Shown here piece after piece: positions 1 through 8,747 of a DNA stretch of 64,000 nucleotides. The position numbers and the translations under genes were made by a program. Within the stretch, counting starts at the first letter, position 1. The number at the start of each line of letters is the position of its first letter. Source of the stretch: Chersky-840 sp963810195 (GTDB taxonomy: Bacteria > Actinomycetota > Acidimicrobiia > Acidimicrobiales > UBA8190); assembly GCA_963810195.1 (NCBI GenBank), contig CAWEMO010000002.1, positions 620,001 through 684,000 on the forward strand. Direction: 5' to 3'. The notes beneath the pieces are model-generated. The model did no database searches. It was not told the DNA's origin and saw only the letters and a program-made list of their open reading frames with translations.

Positions 1-130
1 CGCTCAGCGGCATCTGGCGGAAGAGTTCACAGGTATCCCGTGCGCGAGTGCCGGCAGTTCGTAGGATGCGTACAACCGGGCGGCCGAGAGTGGATCGGGG
101 GCTCGTCATTGCCGAGAGCGGGGACCACGG

Positions 131-715
131 GTGATGGCTGACGAGACGGCGATATCCGCCGATGAAGAGTTCAGCCAGGCAGCACAATCATACATCCGAG
201 CCGTCGGCGCCCGACTGCGCGTCGTGCGCAACCAGCTCGGGCTCTCTCTGCAGGCCGTCGAGGCCGCCTCGAACCAGGAGTTCAAGGCGTCGGTGCTCGG
301 AGCCTACGAGCGGGGCGAGCGTGCCGTGTCGGTGTCGCGGTTGCAGAGGCTGGCCAAGCTCTACGGCGTCAGCGTCGACCAGCTCCTGCCGAACGAGAAT
401 GACGCCACACGATGGTGGATGTCGAAGGACGCCGAGGCATCGGGCGCGGAGCCACCGGAGCGCCCAGCCGCGCAGCCGTGGCAGAACAGTGACACCGTCA
501 CGATCGACCTCACCCGCTTGCGCGACGTGAGCGGTCCCGAACGCGACCTCATCCGCCGGTTCGTGAGCATGATCCAGGTCCAGCGCCAGGACTTCAACGG
601 ACAGCTGATCACCATCCGGTCGAGCGACGTCCGCGCCATCGCATGCCTGTTCGGGATGACCCCCGACGCCATGGGCCGACGACTCGACGAGCTGAGCCTG
701 CGCATCAACACCTGA
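131..715 (+). CDS. BldD-like XRE-family transcriptional regulator
   Basis: A 194-residue DNA-binding protein. Residues about 26-87 form an XRE helix-turn-helix (GARLRVVRNQLGLSLQAVE followed by a YERGER turn). The C-terminal part keeps the arrangement R152-x-D154, eight residues, R163-x-x-D166, which is the layout of the c-di-GMP-binding signature of Streptomyces BldD (RGD-x8-RQDD) with changed filler residues. By family knowledge it would be a developmental or global repressor responding to c-di-GMP; the ligand is inference. GTG at 131 and ATG at 134 are both possible starts. The gene is monocistronic and converges on an aldo/keto reductase gene. Confidence 0.85.
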   Translation: MMADETAISADEEFSQAAQSYIRAVGARLRVVRNQLGLSLQAVEAASNQEFKASVLGAYERGERAVSVSRLQRLAKLYGVSVDQLLPNENDATRWWMSKDAEASGAEPPERPAAQPWQNSDTVTIDLTRLRDVSGPERDLIRRFVSMIQVQRQDFNGQLITIRSSDVRAIACLFGMTPDAMGRRLDELSLRINT

Positions 716-726
716 GCCGGCGCGTC

Positions 727-741
727 CGGGCCCGGTGCCCG
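727..741. terminator. Short GC hairpin between convergent genes
   Basis: A 5-bp stem CGGGC/GCCCG with a 5-nt loop lies in the 38-bp gap between two convergent genes. There is no T-tract, so a terminator role is only plausible. Confidence 0.3.
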
Positions 742-753
742 AGGGTCTGACCA

Positions 754-1752
754 TCACTGCCAGGGGAGCGCACCCCTCCGGTTCCAATAGGTGGGGGGGT
801 CCTCGGTGACCGAAGCGAGCTCGTCCAGGTCCTCTTGGGTGAGAGACATGTCGAGCGCGGCGAGGTTCGACCCGAGCTGTGCGGGGGTCACGGCTCCCGA
901 CAGGACCACGTCTGCCCACGGCTGGCCCAGCGCGGCGGCGATGGCGACCTGGTCGACCGAGGCTCCCCGCCGCGACGCCACGTCTTCCAACGCGCCCCTC
1001 GCACGAGGGTCGCCCCTGCCGGTCAGCCTGCCGTTGGCCAGCACCTCTTTCACGAGGACGCCCCAGCCCCGCGCATGAGCCTCGGCCAGGGCCGGCCCGA
1101 CGGACGACTCGAGCACGTTCCAGGTGGCCTGCACCGTCGAGAAGGGGTTCACGTCCCCGACCTCCACGTCCAGGGCGTGGCGGACGACATCGGCCTGACG
1201 GGCTCCGCTCACCGTCAGGCCCACCGCCACGCCGCCGGCACCGAGCTGCGCGAGCGCTTCCAGCACTGCCGGGTCATCGAGGACGCCGCTCTCCAAGGTG
1301 GCCGAGTGCACCTGGTACAGAGCGAGATGAGAGCCGAGGATCCCCTCCGTCCAGGGCAGCTGATCGCGGAACATGGCCAGGGAGAGGTCCTTGGCCTCGT
1401 GGACCGCAGCGTGCATGTTCCACGCCCCCGTGTACCGGTATCCCCATTTCGAGCCGACGGTGACCGCCCCGGGTGTCAGATGCCGTGTCCGCAACCACGA
1501 CGCCAGGAACTCCTCGGCCCTCCCGTACGAACGGGCTGTGTCCACGTAGCGGACGCCGGCCGCGTAGGCGGCGTCGAGCATGTGGTGACAGCGCTGCTCC
1601 ATGGTGGCCCCGTCGCGGTCGGCTCCCAGGTCGACGTCGCGGCCCAGGGTGATGTACGCGGGCCGGCCCAGAGCGGCGAGCCCCAAGCCCATCCGTGTGA
1701 CCTCGAGCCCCGAGCATCCGAGGGTCGTGGTCGGTAGCGCCGTCTCGTTCAC
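754..1752 (-). CDS. Aldo/keto reductase
   Basis: A 332-residue NAD(P)H-dependent oxidoreductase of the AKR superfamily with a TIM-barrel fold, about the usual length. The catalytic tetrad elements are visible: Asp and Tyr in VDTARSYGRAE, Lys in VGSKWGYRY, and His in LYQVHS. The nearest subclass is the D-threo-aldose 1-dehydrogenase or L-fucose dehydrogenase-like AKRs, but the substrate cannot be fixed from sequence. It starts with GTG at 1752. It stands alone, converging on the BldD-like gene and diverging from the membrane protein at 2084. Confidence 0.88.
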   Translation of the reverse strand: MNETALPTTTLGCSGLEVTRMGLGLAALGRPAYITLGRDVDLGADRDGATMEQRCHHMLDAAYAAGVRYVDTARSYGRAEEFLASWLRTRHLTPGAVTVGSKWGYRYTGAWNMHAAVHEAKDLSLAMFRDQLPWTEGILGSHLALYQVHSATLESGVLDDPAVLEALAQLGAGGVAVGLTVSGARQADVVRHALDVEVGDVNPFSTVQATWNVLESSVGPALAEAHARGWGVLVKEVLANGRLTGRGDPRARGALEDVASRRGASVDQVAIAAALGQPWADVVLSGAVTPAQLGSNLAALDMSLTQEDLDELASVTEDPPTYWNRRGALPWQ

Positions 1753-2083
1753 GGGGGATCAGGCTTGTCAGACGGGAGGCAGGTCGTGCTCACAGTCGAG
1801 GGTTCGGCAATGTCTCTCCAGGAGTCTGGGCCGTGTCGGAGAGCGTACGTCGTGTTCTCCGACTGGCTTGTGCAGCCCGGGCGAAGTCGGCGAAGGCAAG
1901 TAGGTCCCTGAGGGAAGCCTTGATAGGTCCGCCCGGATACGACGACGGTACCCATGAGTTGGAGCCGGTTCAGTCGGCTCTTAGCTTAGTAGCCCTATCC
2001 CCGGGCACTTCCGGCGCTAGGCGACCCCCAGCGTCGTTGTGGGCCAAGGATTACGATCGATAGCGCATACGTCAGGGGCGGCG
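1753..2083. other. Divergent intergenic region with one stem-loop
   Basis: These 331 bp separate two divergent genes and should hold both promoters. I see a perfect 8-bp inverted repeat, GTCGGAGA at 1835-1842 and TCTCCGAC at 1856-1863, with a 13-nt loop. No convincing coding sequence is present. A ribosome-binding site, AGGGGCGGCG, precedes the ATG at 2084. Confidence 0.5.
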
Positions 2084-4312
2084 ATGAGCGACGCGGCAAT
2101 CGGGGACTACCCCGTCGAGCACGTCTCGACCTTGTGTCGGACCAGGAGCCAATCGAGGCGGCGCTGGTGGCCAGGGGTGATTTGCTGCGGCGTGTATGTG
2201 GTCTTGGCGATGGCGGTGTACGGCCGCCCTGACGCGCTTGGATCCGGTCACATGAGCGGAGCAATCACTCCCGATACGATCGAAGAGGTCTGGTGGCTCG
2301 CGTGGACAGCCTTCGCGCTGCCTCATGGGCATAACGTCCTCGCTGCCCAGTGGCAGAACTATCCCGTAGGCCAAAACTTCGGGGCGAACGGCTCGATGTT
2401 GGCCCTGGGCATCTTGTTCCTACCGATTACCAAGGTGTTCGGACCGATCGTGGCCTGGAATATCGCGCTACGGGTGGCCCTCGCGGCATCCGCGTGTTCG
2501 ATGTGCCTGGTACTTCGCCGGTGGACCACGTGGTGGCCTGCAGCCTTCGTCGGAGGACTGCTCTACGGCTTCTCCGCCTATGCCATCTATTTTGGGGGTG
2601 GTTATCTGTTCCTCACCTTCGTCCCCCTGCCCCCAGTGATGTTCCTGCTCCTCCACGAGATCCTGGTGCGCCAGCATTGGCGACCGGGCCGAACCGGAGC
2701 ACTTCTCGGGCTTCTCTGTGCGCTGCAGTTCTTCATCTGGTCCGAGATCCTCGCAAGCACGGTCGTATTGGGAGTGATTGCAGTCGCGCTGTTCCTCCTT
2801 GTCAGCCGACACGATCTCGTCAGACGACGACGTTACGCCGTAACCGCATTCGCGTACAGCGTTGGTGTGGGCGGTCTGCTACTCGTTCTTCCCGTCTTCT
2901 ACACGCTCGCGGGACCGCAAAGCGTCAAGGGAACACCGGTCCGACCACTATATTTCACGCGCTTTCCGAGCGACTTGCTCGGCGCCATCGTGCCGAGTTC
3001 GCAGCTGTTGACCACGAACGGGCTGACGGCGATGGCGCACGCGAGGTTGTCATGGGCAATGGCCCTATATCTGGGCCTTCCTCTCCTCGTCGTTCTGGCT
3101 GCCTTCGCTGTCGTCTTCCGTAACCGGCGGGAAATCCTCTTTGCTGGGATGATGGCCGCAGTCGCTTTCGTCCTTTCGATGGGCCCGCATCTCCGAGTCG
3201 ACGGTCACGAAACGCCGATACCGCTTCCGTTTGTAGTTCTCGAACACCTTCCACTGGTCCAAGGTTTGATCCCAAGCCGGCTCGCGCTGTACACATCACT
3301 GTTCGCCGCGGTGATGATCTCGATCGGGCTCGATGAGCTCTGGCAGCGATTGAGGCGATCGGGTACCCCCAGATGGCGGCATCCGAGATGGCGGCATCCG
3401 AGATGGCGGCCCGTTGTGGCCGCAGTACTGCCGGCGGTTATCGCCGGAGCGGTCGTGATTCCACTGGTACCCCGTCACGCGGAGCCGTCGGTCAACACGG
3501 ACATTCCCTCCCTCTTTACGACAGCAGCCGTCGACGCCTTTCCGCAGGGTGGCGTGGTCCTTGCTTACCCGTATCCGGATATTGCGGGCAATATCTTCGA
3601 CCTACGGACCCATGGCATCATGCTCGACCAAGTTGTCGCAGGCATGCGCTTCAAGTTGATAGGGGGTTACGGCTGGTTTCGCTCGCGTGGTGACCCGCAC
3701 GGCACGTCGCGTCCGGCCGCTCTCAGACCGAGATCGGTCGAGGCCACATTCGACAGCGCGTTTTATGGCACGGCGCCTCCCCGGAGTGCGCATGCGGTCG
3801 CCGACCTCCTTGTGTTTCTGAGGAGATTCGATGTCCAGAGCGTCATCGTTCTGCCGGATGGTGAGAACCCAAGCTTGATCGTGAGCGATGTCACTGCGGC
3901 GATCGGCTGTCCCGTCGAACCAGATGGCGTAGCCGTCTGGTTCGATGTCAAACAGCGTCTTCGCGCAGACCGGGGTCACGCCGTCGATGCATCGACAGGG
4001 ACATGCAGAGCCCTCCCAAAGGATGTCATGAGCATCCTGACACCTGCGAACGGCGCTACGTTATCGGGAACAAGGACCCTTGATTCCAAGGCGTCGGGCT
4101 ATTTCACGGTGACCAAGGTCCAGTACTACATCACGGGCGGACCCCGGCACCACACGCTCGTCGCCACTGGCAGCCTTACGCCCCTCGGATGGATCGCTCG
4201 GTGGAATACGACCAGCGTTCCGAATGGGGCGTACACGCTGCAGAGCCTCGGCTTCGGCACTGATGGCAGCAGCGGCTCCGGAACTGCCATCACAGTCACT
4301 GTGAAGAACTAA
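2084..4312 (+). CDS. Polytopic membrane protein, GT-C-like, with C-terminal Ig-like domain
   Basis: A 742-residue integral membrane protein with about ten to twelve hydrophobic segments over the first 460 residues, then an extracytoplasmic part. The last 90 or so residues (from SILTPANGATLSG) resemble a bacterial Ig-like domain. The layout suits GT-C superfamily glycosyltransferases or related cell-envelope proteins, but no catalytic Asp motif could be identified, so function is open. It is paralogous to the protein at 37777-39702: both share GP(H/N)LRV(D/A)GH, HLPLV and similar loops. Start chosen at ATG 2084 because of the AGGGGCGG ribosome-binding site; an upstream start at 2039 is possible. 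Confidence 0.7.
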   Translation: MSDAAIGDYPVEHVSTLCRTRSQSRRRWWPGVICCGVYVVLAMAVYGRPDALGSGHMSGAITPDTIEEVWWLAWTAFALPHGHNVLAAQWQNYPVGQNFGANGSMLALGILFLPITKVFGPIVAWNIALRVALAASACSMCLVLRRWTTWWPAAFVGGLLYGFSAYAIYFGGGYLFLTFVPLPPVMFLLLHEILVRQHWRPGRTGALLGLLCALQFFIWSEILASTVVLGVIAVALFLLVSRHDLVRRRRYAVTAFAYSVGVGGLLLVLPVFYTLAGPQSVKGTPVRPLYFTRFPSDLLGAIVPSSQLLTTNGLTAMAHARLSWAMALYLGLPLLVVLAAFAVVFRNRREILFAGMMAAVAFVLSMGPHLRVDGHETPIPLPFVVLEHLPLVQGLIPSRLALYTSLFAAVMISIGLDELWQRLRRSGTPRWRHPRWRHPRWRPVVAAVLPAVIAGAVVIPLVPRHAEPSVNTDIPSLFTTAAVDAFPQGGVVLAYPYPDIAGNIFDLRTHGIMLDQVVAGMRFKLIGGYGWFRSRGDPHGTSRPAALRPRSVEATFDSAFYGTAPPRSAHAVADLLVFLRRFDVQSVIVLPDGENPSLIVSDVTAAIGCPVEPDGVAVWFDVKQRLRADRGHAVDASTGTCRALPKDVMSILTPANGATLSGTRTLDSKASGYFTVTKVQYYITGGPRHHTLVATGSLTPLGWIARWNTTSVPNGAYTLQSLGFGTDGSSGSGTAITVTVKN
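3371..3410 (+). repeat. 15-bp in-frame tandem repeat
   Basis: AGATGGCGGCATCCG occurs twice and then as a 10-bp partial third copy. It encodes repeated Arg-Trp-Arg-His-Pro on a cytoplasmic-looking basic loop of the membrane protein. The period keeps the reading frame. Confidence 0.85.
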
Positions 4313-4462
4313 CACCGTTCGTGTCGAGTTCATTTCGCTACTGAGACTTGATGACCTTGTGCCTCGGAGCGGACGACGGCGCGCAGGTCTGCCCAAGAAG
4401 CTCCGTGGCGGTCCGGCTTCCGCCCGGTGCCCAGGACGGTTGTGCGATCGACGGCTTCATGG

Positions 4463-5707
4463 TCATTCGGGATATACCTGTTGCCAGGTGTTCCCGCCGT
4501 CAGTGGTCCGCCACAAAGTGGCTGCGAGGTTGAAGTCGCCGACGATCACCCACCCGTGCTGGGGGTCTGCGAAGAACAACCCCCCAACGGTCAGATCACC
4601 GTTTCCGACCATCGGCGTCGTGAGACTCCACGTTGCTCCGCCGTCATGGGTGGCTTGGAGAAAGTTGCGCCCGCCGTCGATGAACGCCGTGGTGGATGAG
4701 AGCCCGGCGATGTCGCTCAAGTAGCCACCGGTAAGTCCGTTGGTTTCGGCACACGGGGGATAGGTCGAGGAGGTCACCTCCGGTGGACAAGGGGAGCCCG
4801 GACCCCACGACTTCCCGTCATCGAGGGAGCGCACGACCGACTTGAGCTGACTGCCTGCTCCGGGTTGACCGGCGCAGGCCAGCCAGAGGCTGCCGTCGAA
4901 CGCTCGACTGAGGATCTCGCCCCAGCCTCCAAGGCACGGGACCAGGCTCCGTTCCCATGTCTTCGCCCCGTCCACCGTGGTGAGGAGAGTGGCGGCGGTG
5001 GTGCTGGTGGGTATGCCCAGGAACGCCGAAGATTCCGAACTCCGCACAAGCAACGAAGTTCCTGCTGGTGCCAATGACCCGCCAAATCCCGATGCCTTGG
5101 GAAGATTCGCCTCAGACGGCACCCAAGTCCTGCCGCCGTCGCTGGACTCATCGAGGGTAAGGCCGCAAGTGTCCGGTGATTCGTTGCAATGCGCCACCAA
5201 CCGCCACACTGAGGTGCCGAATGGAACAACGTCGACAACGATTCCCGAAGGGCTGGCATCTGTCCACGTCGATCCGGAGTCGTGGGTAACGTACAAGCCC
5301 GGGCCGTAGACAAAACCGTCCCACGCGTGATCGAACACAAGCCGTGTCTCTTCGTACCCCTCTGCACATGAGCCTTGAGCAACCAGGACGGGAGCGGAGA
5401 ATGTGCTACCACCGTCGGCGGTAGACGCCACCAATGAAGAGCAGGCATCCCCACGTTGCTCGATAAGGAGACCGTGACCGTCGTGATCATTGACAAAGTC
5501 GACTGCCTGGATGACGTCGGCGTGGATCGGCATGGTGGACGTCGATGGGGAGGGCGCGTTCGTCGTCACCGTTGATCGGGCCCTAGTGGTTGAGGTCGTC
5601 GCAGCTTTCCTGACCGATGTCGCCGCAGGTGAACAGGAAGTCAGCAAGATGGCGAGTCCTGCCAAGACGATGATCACCCGCCGATTGATACTCACCATTC
5701 CATCCAT
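4463..5707 (-). CDS. Secreted lipoprotein, BNR/Ycf48-like beta-propeller
   Basis: A protein of about 414 residues with a lipoprotein signal peptide ending in the lipobox LTSC, then a Thr/Ser-rich linker and repeated propeller strands of the type STWTDASP, GRTWVPS, KTWERS, ATWSLTT and NTWQQV. Such Asp-box/BNR repeats occur in sialidases and in the Ycf48/HCF136 photosystem assembly family; here no sialidase catalytic set is evident, so an anchored beta-propeller binding protein is the safest reading. Several closely spaced starts exist (5707, 5698). Convergent with the membrane protein gene upstream in the window. Confidence 0.72.
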   Translation of the reverse strand: MDGMVSINRRVIIVLAGLAILLTSCSPAATSVRKAATTSTTRARSTVTTNAPSPSTSTMPIHADVIQAVDFVNDHDGHGLLIEQRGDACSSLVASTADGGSTFSAPVLVAQGSCAEGYEETRLVFDHAWDGFVYGPGLYVTHDSGSTWTDASPSGIVVDVVPFGTSVWRLVAHCNESPDTCGLTLDESSDGGRTWVPSEANLPKASGFGGSLAPAGTSLLVRSSESSAFLGIPTSTTAATLLTTVDGAKTWERSLVPCLGGWGEILSRAFDGSLWLACAGQPGAGSQLKSVVRSLDDGKSWGPGSPCPPEVTSSTYPPCAETNGLTGGYLSDIAGLSSTTAFIDGGRNFLQATHDGGATWSLTTPMVGNGDLTVGGLFFADPQHGWVIVGDFNLAATLWRTTDGGNTWQQVYPE

Positions 5708-5843
5708 GTCGTAGCCCCGTGCTTGGTTGACGGGCGGTCCGAGACAGCCAAGAATCTCGCCCAATACTACGGTCGGATCTCATCATTTCGACAGGTCTGG
5801 TAAGACGACCGGACTTGGATGCTCGCAGTGACACTTTGCCGGA

Positions 5844-6386
5844 ATGGGTACCCAGGTCGTCGTCCTAAACGGCGGATCTTCTTCGGGAAAGTCGATGATC
5901 GCCCGCTGCCTCCAGGAACGATTGGCCATTCCTTGGTTGGTAATGGGAGTCGATGATCTGATCGAAGCAATGCCTCAGCACGGAATTGCCGATGGTTCGC
6001 TTCTGCGGTTCGGAGACAGCGGTCAGGTGGAGACAGGCCCTAATTGGCAGAGCCTCGAAGCATCCTGGTACATCGGCATTGCGGCCATTGCTGCGAGCGG
6101 GACCGGCGTCATCGTCGATGAGGTGTTCCTGGGCGCAGCAGAAAGCCAGGAAACGCTGCGGACGTTCTTTACAGGACTTGAAGTGGTCTGGGTCGGCGTG
6201 TTGTGTGACGCGCAAATGGTGGCAGCACGAGAGACGTTGCGTCCAGAGCGAATCACTAGCATGGCCGAATCGCAGGCGCTCATTGTGCATACAGGTGTCG
6301 ATTTTGACATAACCGTCGATACAAGTGAGTCGACACCGGAGGAATGCGCAGCGACGATCATCTCCAGTTTGTCCGGCGTGGAATAA
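5844..6386 (+). CDS. Chloramphenicol phosphotransferase-like P-loop kinase
   Basis: A 180-residue protein with a Walker A motif GGSSSGKS at residues 10-17 and the following GVDDLIEAMP stretch, whose Asp37 matches the catalytic Asp of Streptomyces chloramphenicol 3-O-phosphotransferase. By family it would transfer phosphate from ATP to a small hydroxylated molecule. Most members of this family in non-producers have no demonstrated antibiotic activity, so resistance is not claimed. It is monocistronic, with no strong ribosome-binding site, and diverges from the lipoprotein gene. Confidence 0.82.
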   Translation: MGTQVVVLNGGSSSGKSMIARCLQERLAIPWLVMGVDDLIEAMPQHGIADGSLLRFGDSGQVETGPNWQSLEASWYIGIAAIAASGTGVIVDEVFLGAAESQETLRTFFTGLEVVWVGVLCDAQMVAARETLRPERITSMAESQALIVHTGVDFDITVDTSESTPEECAATIISSLSGVE

Positions 6387-6760
6387 CTGCCGTTCCCGGC
6401 ACGGGTCGGGACAACGGCGAGGATCGGCTCAGGCAGCGCAGAATCGGGGATCCCGTGTAAAGAGCCGGCATTTTGCGCTATCAGTGGGGGTCATCCACCC
6501 ATTCCCGGAGCGCGGCTCCGAAAAGTGTTCCGAGCCGGTATCGAACCCAGCGTCGCTCTTCGGGTGGTAATACCGCTTGGTCCGCGTAGGCAAGGACTGT
6601 GAGGGCTGCACCGTTGTTTGTCTGGAAGCTGTAACAGCTCGATACAAACCTCGACACATGAGACGTGAAGGTCCACCCAGGGTCGGTAAATCACTCCGAT
6701 GGGGCGATGCGATGCGACGCCTTCGGGTTGCAACTCGTTTGTCAAGAGCGTCAGCGAGCG
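6387..6760. other. Intergenic region with a 13-bp palindrome
   Basis: These 374 bp contain no supported gene. A perfect palindrome AGCTGT-A-ACAGCT lies at 6627-6639, loosely flanked by TTTGT (6617-6621) and ACAAA (6644-6648). It could be an operator for the AraC-VOC pair downstream. The stretch also includes what should have been the N-terminal coding part of that AraC gene, which is no longer recognisable. Confidence 0.45.
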
Positions 6761-7120
6761 ATGATGGTTATCGACCAAAGCCTCATACACCCAAGGTGGA
6801 GGGGCGTACTTCTCCGTCGCCAGTTCCGCCTGGCCTACGGCGAATCGCCGTACGGCTACCTGACGACACGGCGCATCGAGCGAGCGATGGCGCTACTGCG
6901 TCGAGGCGACCTGAGCGTCACCGAGGTTTGCTTCGCGGTCGGCTGCTCGTCCCTGGGCACCTTCAGCACCCGTTTCACCGAGCTGGTCGGCACGCCGCCA
7001 AGCACCTACAGGCGCAACCCAGCGGCTGCCACGGTGGGGATGCCGGCGTGCGTGGCGAAACAGGTGACCAGACCGATCAGGAATCGAGAAGCGTCGGGCA
7101 CCGAGCCGCAGGTAGCGTGA
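6761..7120 (+). pseudogene. Truncated AraC-family regulator
   Basis: Only the second half of an AraC DNA-binding domain is recognisable: RRQFRLAYGESPYGYL, the RRIERAMALLRRGDLSVTEV helix and GCSSLGTFSTRFTELVG. In intact members about 45 further residues, including the first recognition helix, precede RQFRLAYGE; here they are replaced by unrelated sequence (LIHPRWRGVLL). The open frame runs from about 6665, with ATG at 6761. The protein would lack half of its bipartite DNA-binding unit, so it is probably non-functional. It ends 5 bp before the VOC gene, the usual partner. Confidence 0.6.
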
Positions 7121-7125
7121 CCACC

Positions 7126-7536
7126 ATGGACATCACCATTCACGCCAGCTTCCTCCCGCACGACGACCCGGACGCCTCCCTGGCCTTCTACCGTGACACC
7201 CTCGGGTTCGAGGTCCGCACTGACGTCGGACAGGCCAAGATGCGCTGGATCACGGTCGGACCCCCAAACCAACCCGACACGTCCATCCTCCTGGCGCCGC
7301 CAGCTACCGACCCCGGCACTACCGACGACGAGCGCCGTACCATCACCGAGATGATGGCCAAGGGCACCTACGGCTGGATCCTTCTGGCCACCAAGGACCT
7401 CGATGGCGTCTTCGAGCAGGTGCAGGCCAGCGGTGCCGATGTCGTCCAGGAGCCAACCGAACAGCCCTATGGAATTCGCGACTGCGCATTCCGTGACCCT
7501 GCGGGCAACCTGATCCGCATCCAAGAGCTGCGCTGA
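7126..7536 (+). CDS. VOC family protein (glyoxalase/bleomycin-resistance fold)
   Basis: A 136-residue single-domain protein with the paired beta-alpha-beta-beta-beta fold of the vicinal oxygen chelate superfamily: DPDASLAFYRDTLGFEVR at the start and the typical FRDPAGNLIRIQE end. Members are dioxygenases, glyoxalases or sequestering resistance proteins; the substrate is unknown. It follows an AraC-type gene by 5 bp, an arrangement common in actinobacteria and suggestive of co-transcription, although that regulator appears truncated here. ATG at 7126 chosen because it starts the fold directly. Confidence 0.85.
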   Translation: MDITIHASFLPHDDPDASLAFYRDTLGFEVRTDVGQAKMRWITVGPPNQPDTSILLAPPATDPGTTDDERRTITEMMAKGTYGWILLATKDLDGVFEQVQASGADVVQEPTEQPYGIRDCAFRDPAGNLIRIQELR

Positions 7537-7641
7537 GAGGTCCAGCGATCGGGCCCGTTCCCCGAGCTGAGCTCCGGCCTGCTCGCCCGTTGTCCAGTGG
7601 GTGGATCCTTTGAGACCGTAAGGGATAGCGGCGGTGCGGTA

Positions 7642-8385
7642 TCAGGGCAGCGCGACGTCTCGAGGACCGATCGCCACCGTGACCCGCGGGTCAAAGCCCG
7701 GGAGCGATCGGCCGTGGCTGATCCACACTGCGCGCATCCCCGCCGCCAGGGCTCCGGACACATCGCGTTCCCAGCTGTCGCCGACCATCACCGCATGCTC
7801 GGGTGCCACGTCGAGCACCTCGAGCGCGCGGCCGAAGGCGGCGGGGTCGGGCTTCCCGATCCCGGTCTCGCCCGAGATGACCACGGCCGAGAGGTGGGAG
7901 CCGATGCCCGCCTGCTCGATCTTGAGCAGCTGGATGTCGGGTGGCCCGTTGGTCACGAGCGCCACGGGGACCGCGGCCGCCACGAGCTCGACCGCCCCAG
8001 GAAGCACAGGGTGGCCCGCCCTCTGACCCTCGATGTAGCGCTCGGACATGGCATCGGCGGTCGACGCATCGCGCCCCACCGCCCGCAATGCCGTGCGCCA
8101 GGCTCCGGCGCGGTACGCGGGGGCCCAGGAGGCCAACCCCTCCAAACGCGGGTGTACCCCTTCGAAGGTCGCCCACAGCCCCTCCCAGGACGCGAAGCCG
8201 AGCCGGGCGAAGTCCGGGTCGTAGTCAGAGGCGTGCCACAGCGACCGCGCCGCGTCGATCACGACCTGGTCCCAGGTGTCGGGGTCGATCCCCTCCACCA
8301 GGTCCGCCGTGCTCCTCAGCTGGGCCCGGGCGTGGCCCTCCTCCTCGATGAGGGTGTCGTCGAGGTCCAAGAGCACCGCCCGCAC
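7642..8385 (-). CDS. HAD-superfamily hydrolase
   Basis: A 247-residue phosphatase-like protein. HAD motif I is DLDDT near the N-terminus, motif II the Thr of VALVTNG, motif III the Lys of GKPDP, and motif IV GDSWERD. A helical cap lies between motifs I and II, so it is subfamily I. It would dephosphorylate a small phosphorylated metabolite in the cytoplasm. It follows a 74-residue gene on the same strand by 20 bp, so both may be one transcript. Confidence 0.87.
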   Translation of the reverse strand: MRAVLLDLDDTLIEEEGHARAQLRSTADLVEGIDPDTWDQVVIDAARSLWHASDYDPDFARLGFASWEGLWATFEGVHPRLEGLASWAPAYRAGAWRTALRAVGRDASTADAMSERYIEGQRAGHPVLPGAVELVAAAVPVALVTNGPPDIQLLKIEQAGIGSHLSAVVISGETGIGKPDPAAFGRALEVLDVAPEHAVMVGDSWERDVSGALAAGMRAVWISHGRSLPGFDPRVTVAIGPRDVALP

Positions 8386-8405
8386 CGAGTGCGAGAGGGC
8401 TTTGC

Positions 8406-8630
8406 TCAGGGCCCGGCGTCCTCGGCGGGATGTTCGACGACGGCCACGACCCGGGCCGCCATGAAGCGTGCTGTCCGCACGGCACGACCTGACCGGGTCA
8501 CCTCGGTGACCTCCACCGATCCCCGCGAGTTGGCGATCTCGACGCGCCGGCCGGCCCGCGTGGCCAGGATGTCGAAGCGCTGTACGCCGTCACCCACGTC
8601 GACGACGACTTCGACCCGGTCTCCCTTCAT
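8406..8630 (-). CDS. Small conserved-looking protein of unknown function
   Basis: A 74-residue protein starting KGDRVEVVVDVGDGVQRFDI, with alternating hydrophobic and charged residues that predict an all-beta or alpha-beta fold and no membrane segment. I do not recognise the family. It begins with ATG at 8630 and lies just upstream of, and in line with, the HAD gene. Codon use and GC match the surroundings, which supports coding. Confidence 0.6.
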   Translation of the reverse strand: MKGDRVEVVVDVGDGVQRFDILATRAGRRVEIANSRGSVEVTEVTRSGRAVRTARFMAARVVAVVEHPAEDAGP

Positions 8631-8747
8631 GTCCCAATAGTATGACGGCCGGGACCTGGGGACACGGCCGGCCCAACGCTGGTGGGGACGTTCCCGGACG
8701 TTACGCCGGTCCGGTCAGGAACGTTGTCGGAGCGGTACGGTTCGGTC

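Noticed and set aside
5844..6386. Chloramphenicol resistance gene
   Set aside because: The family match is to the kinase fold; resistance is not shown by sequence alone, so only a fold-level call is made.
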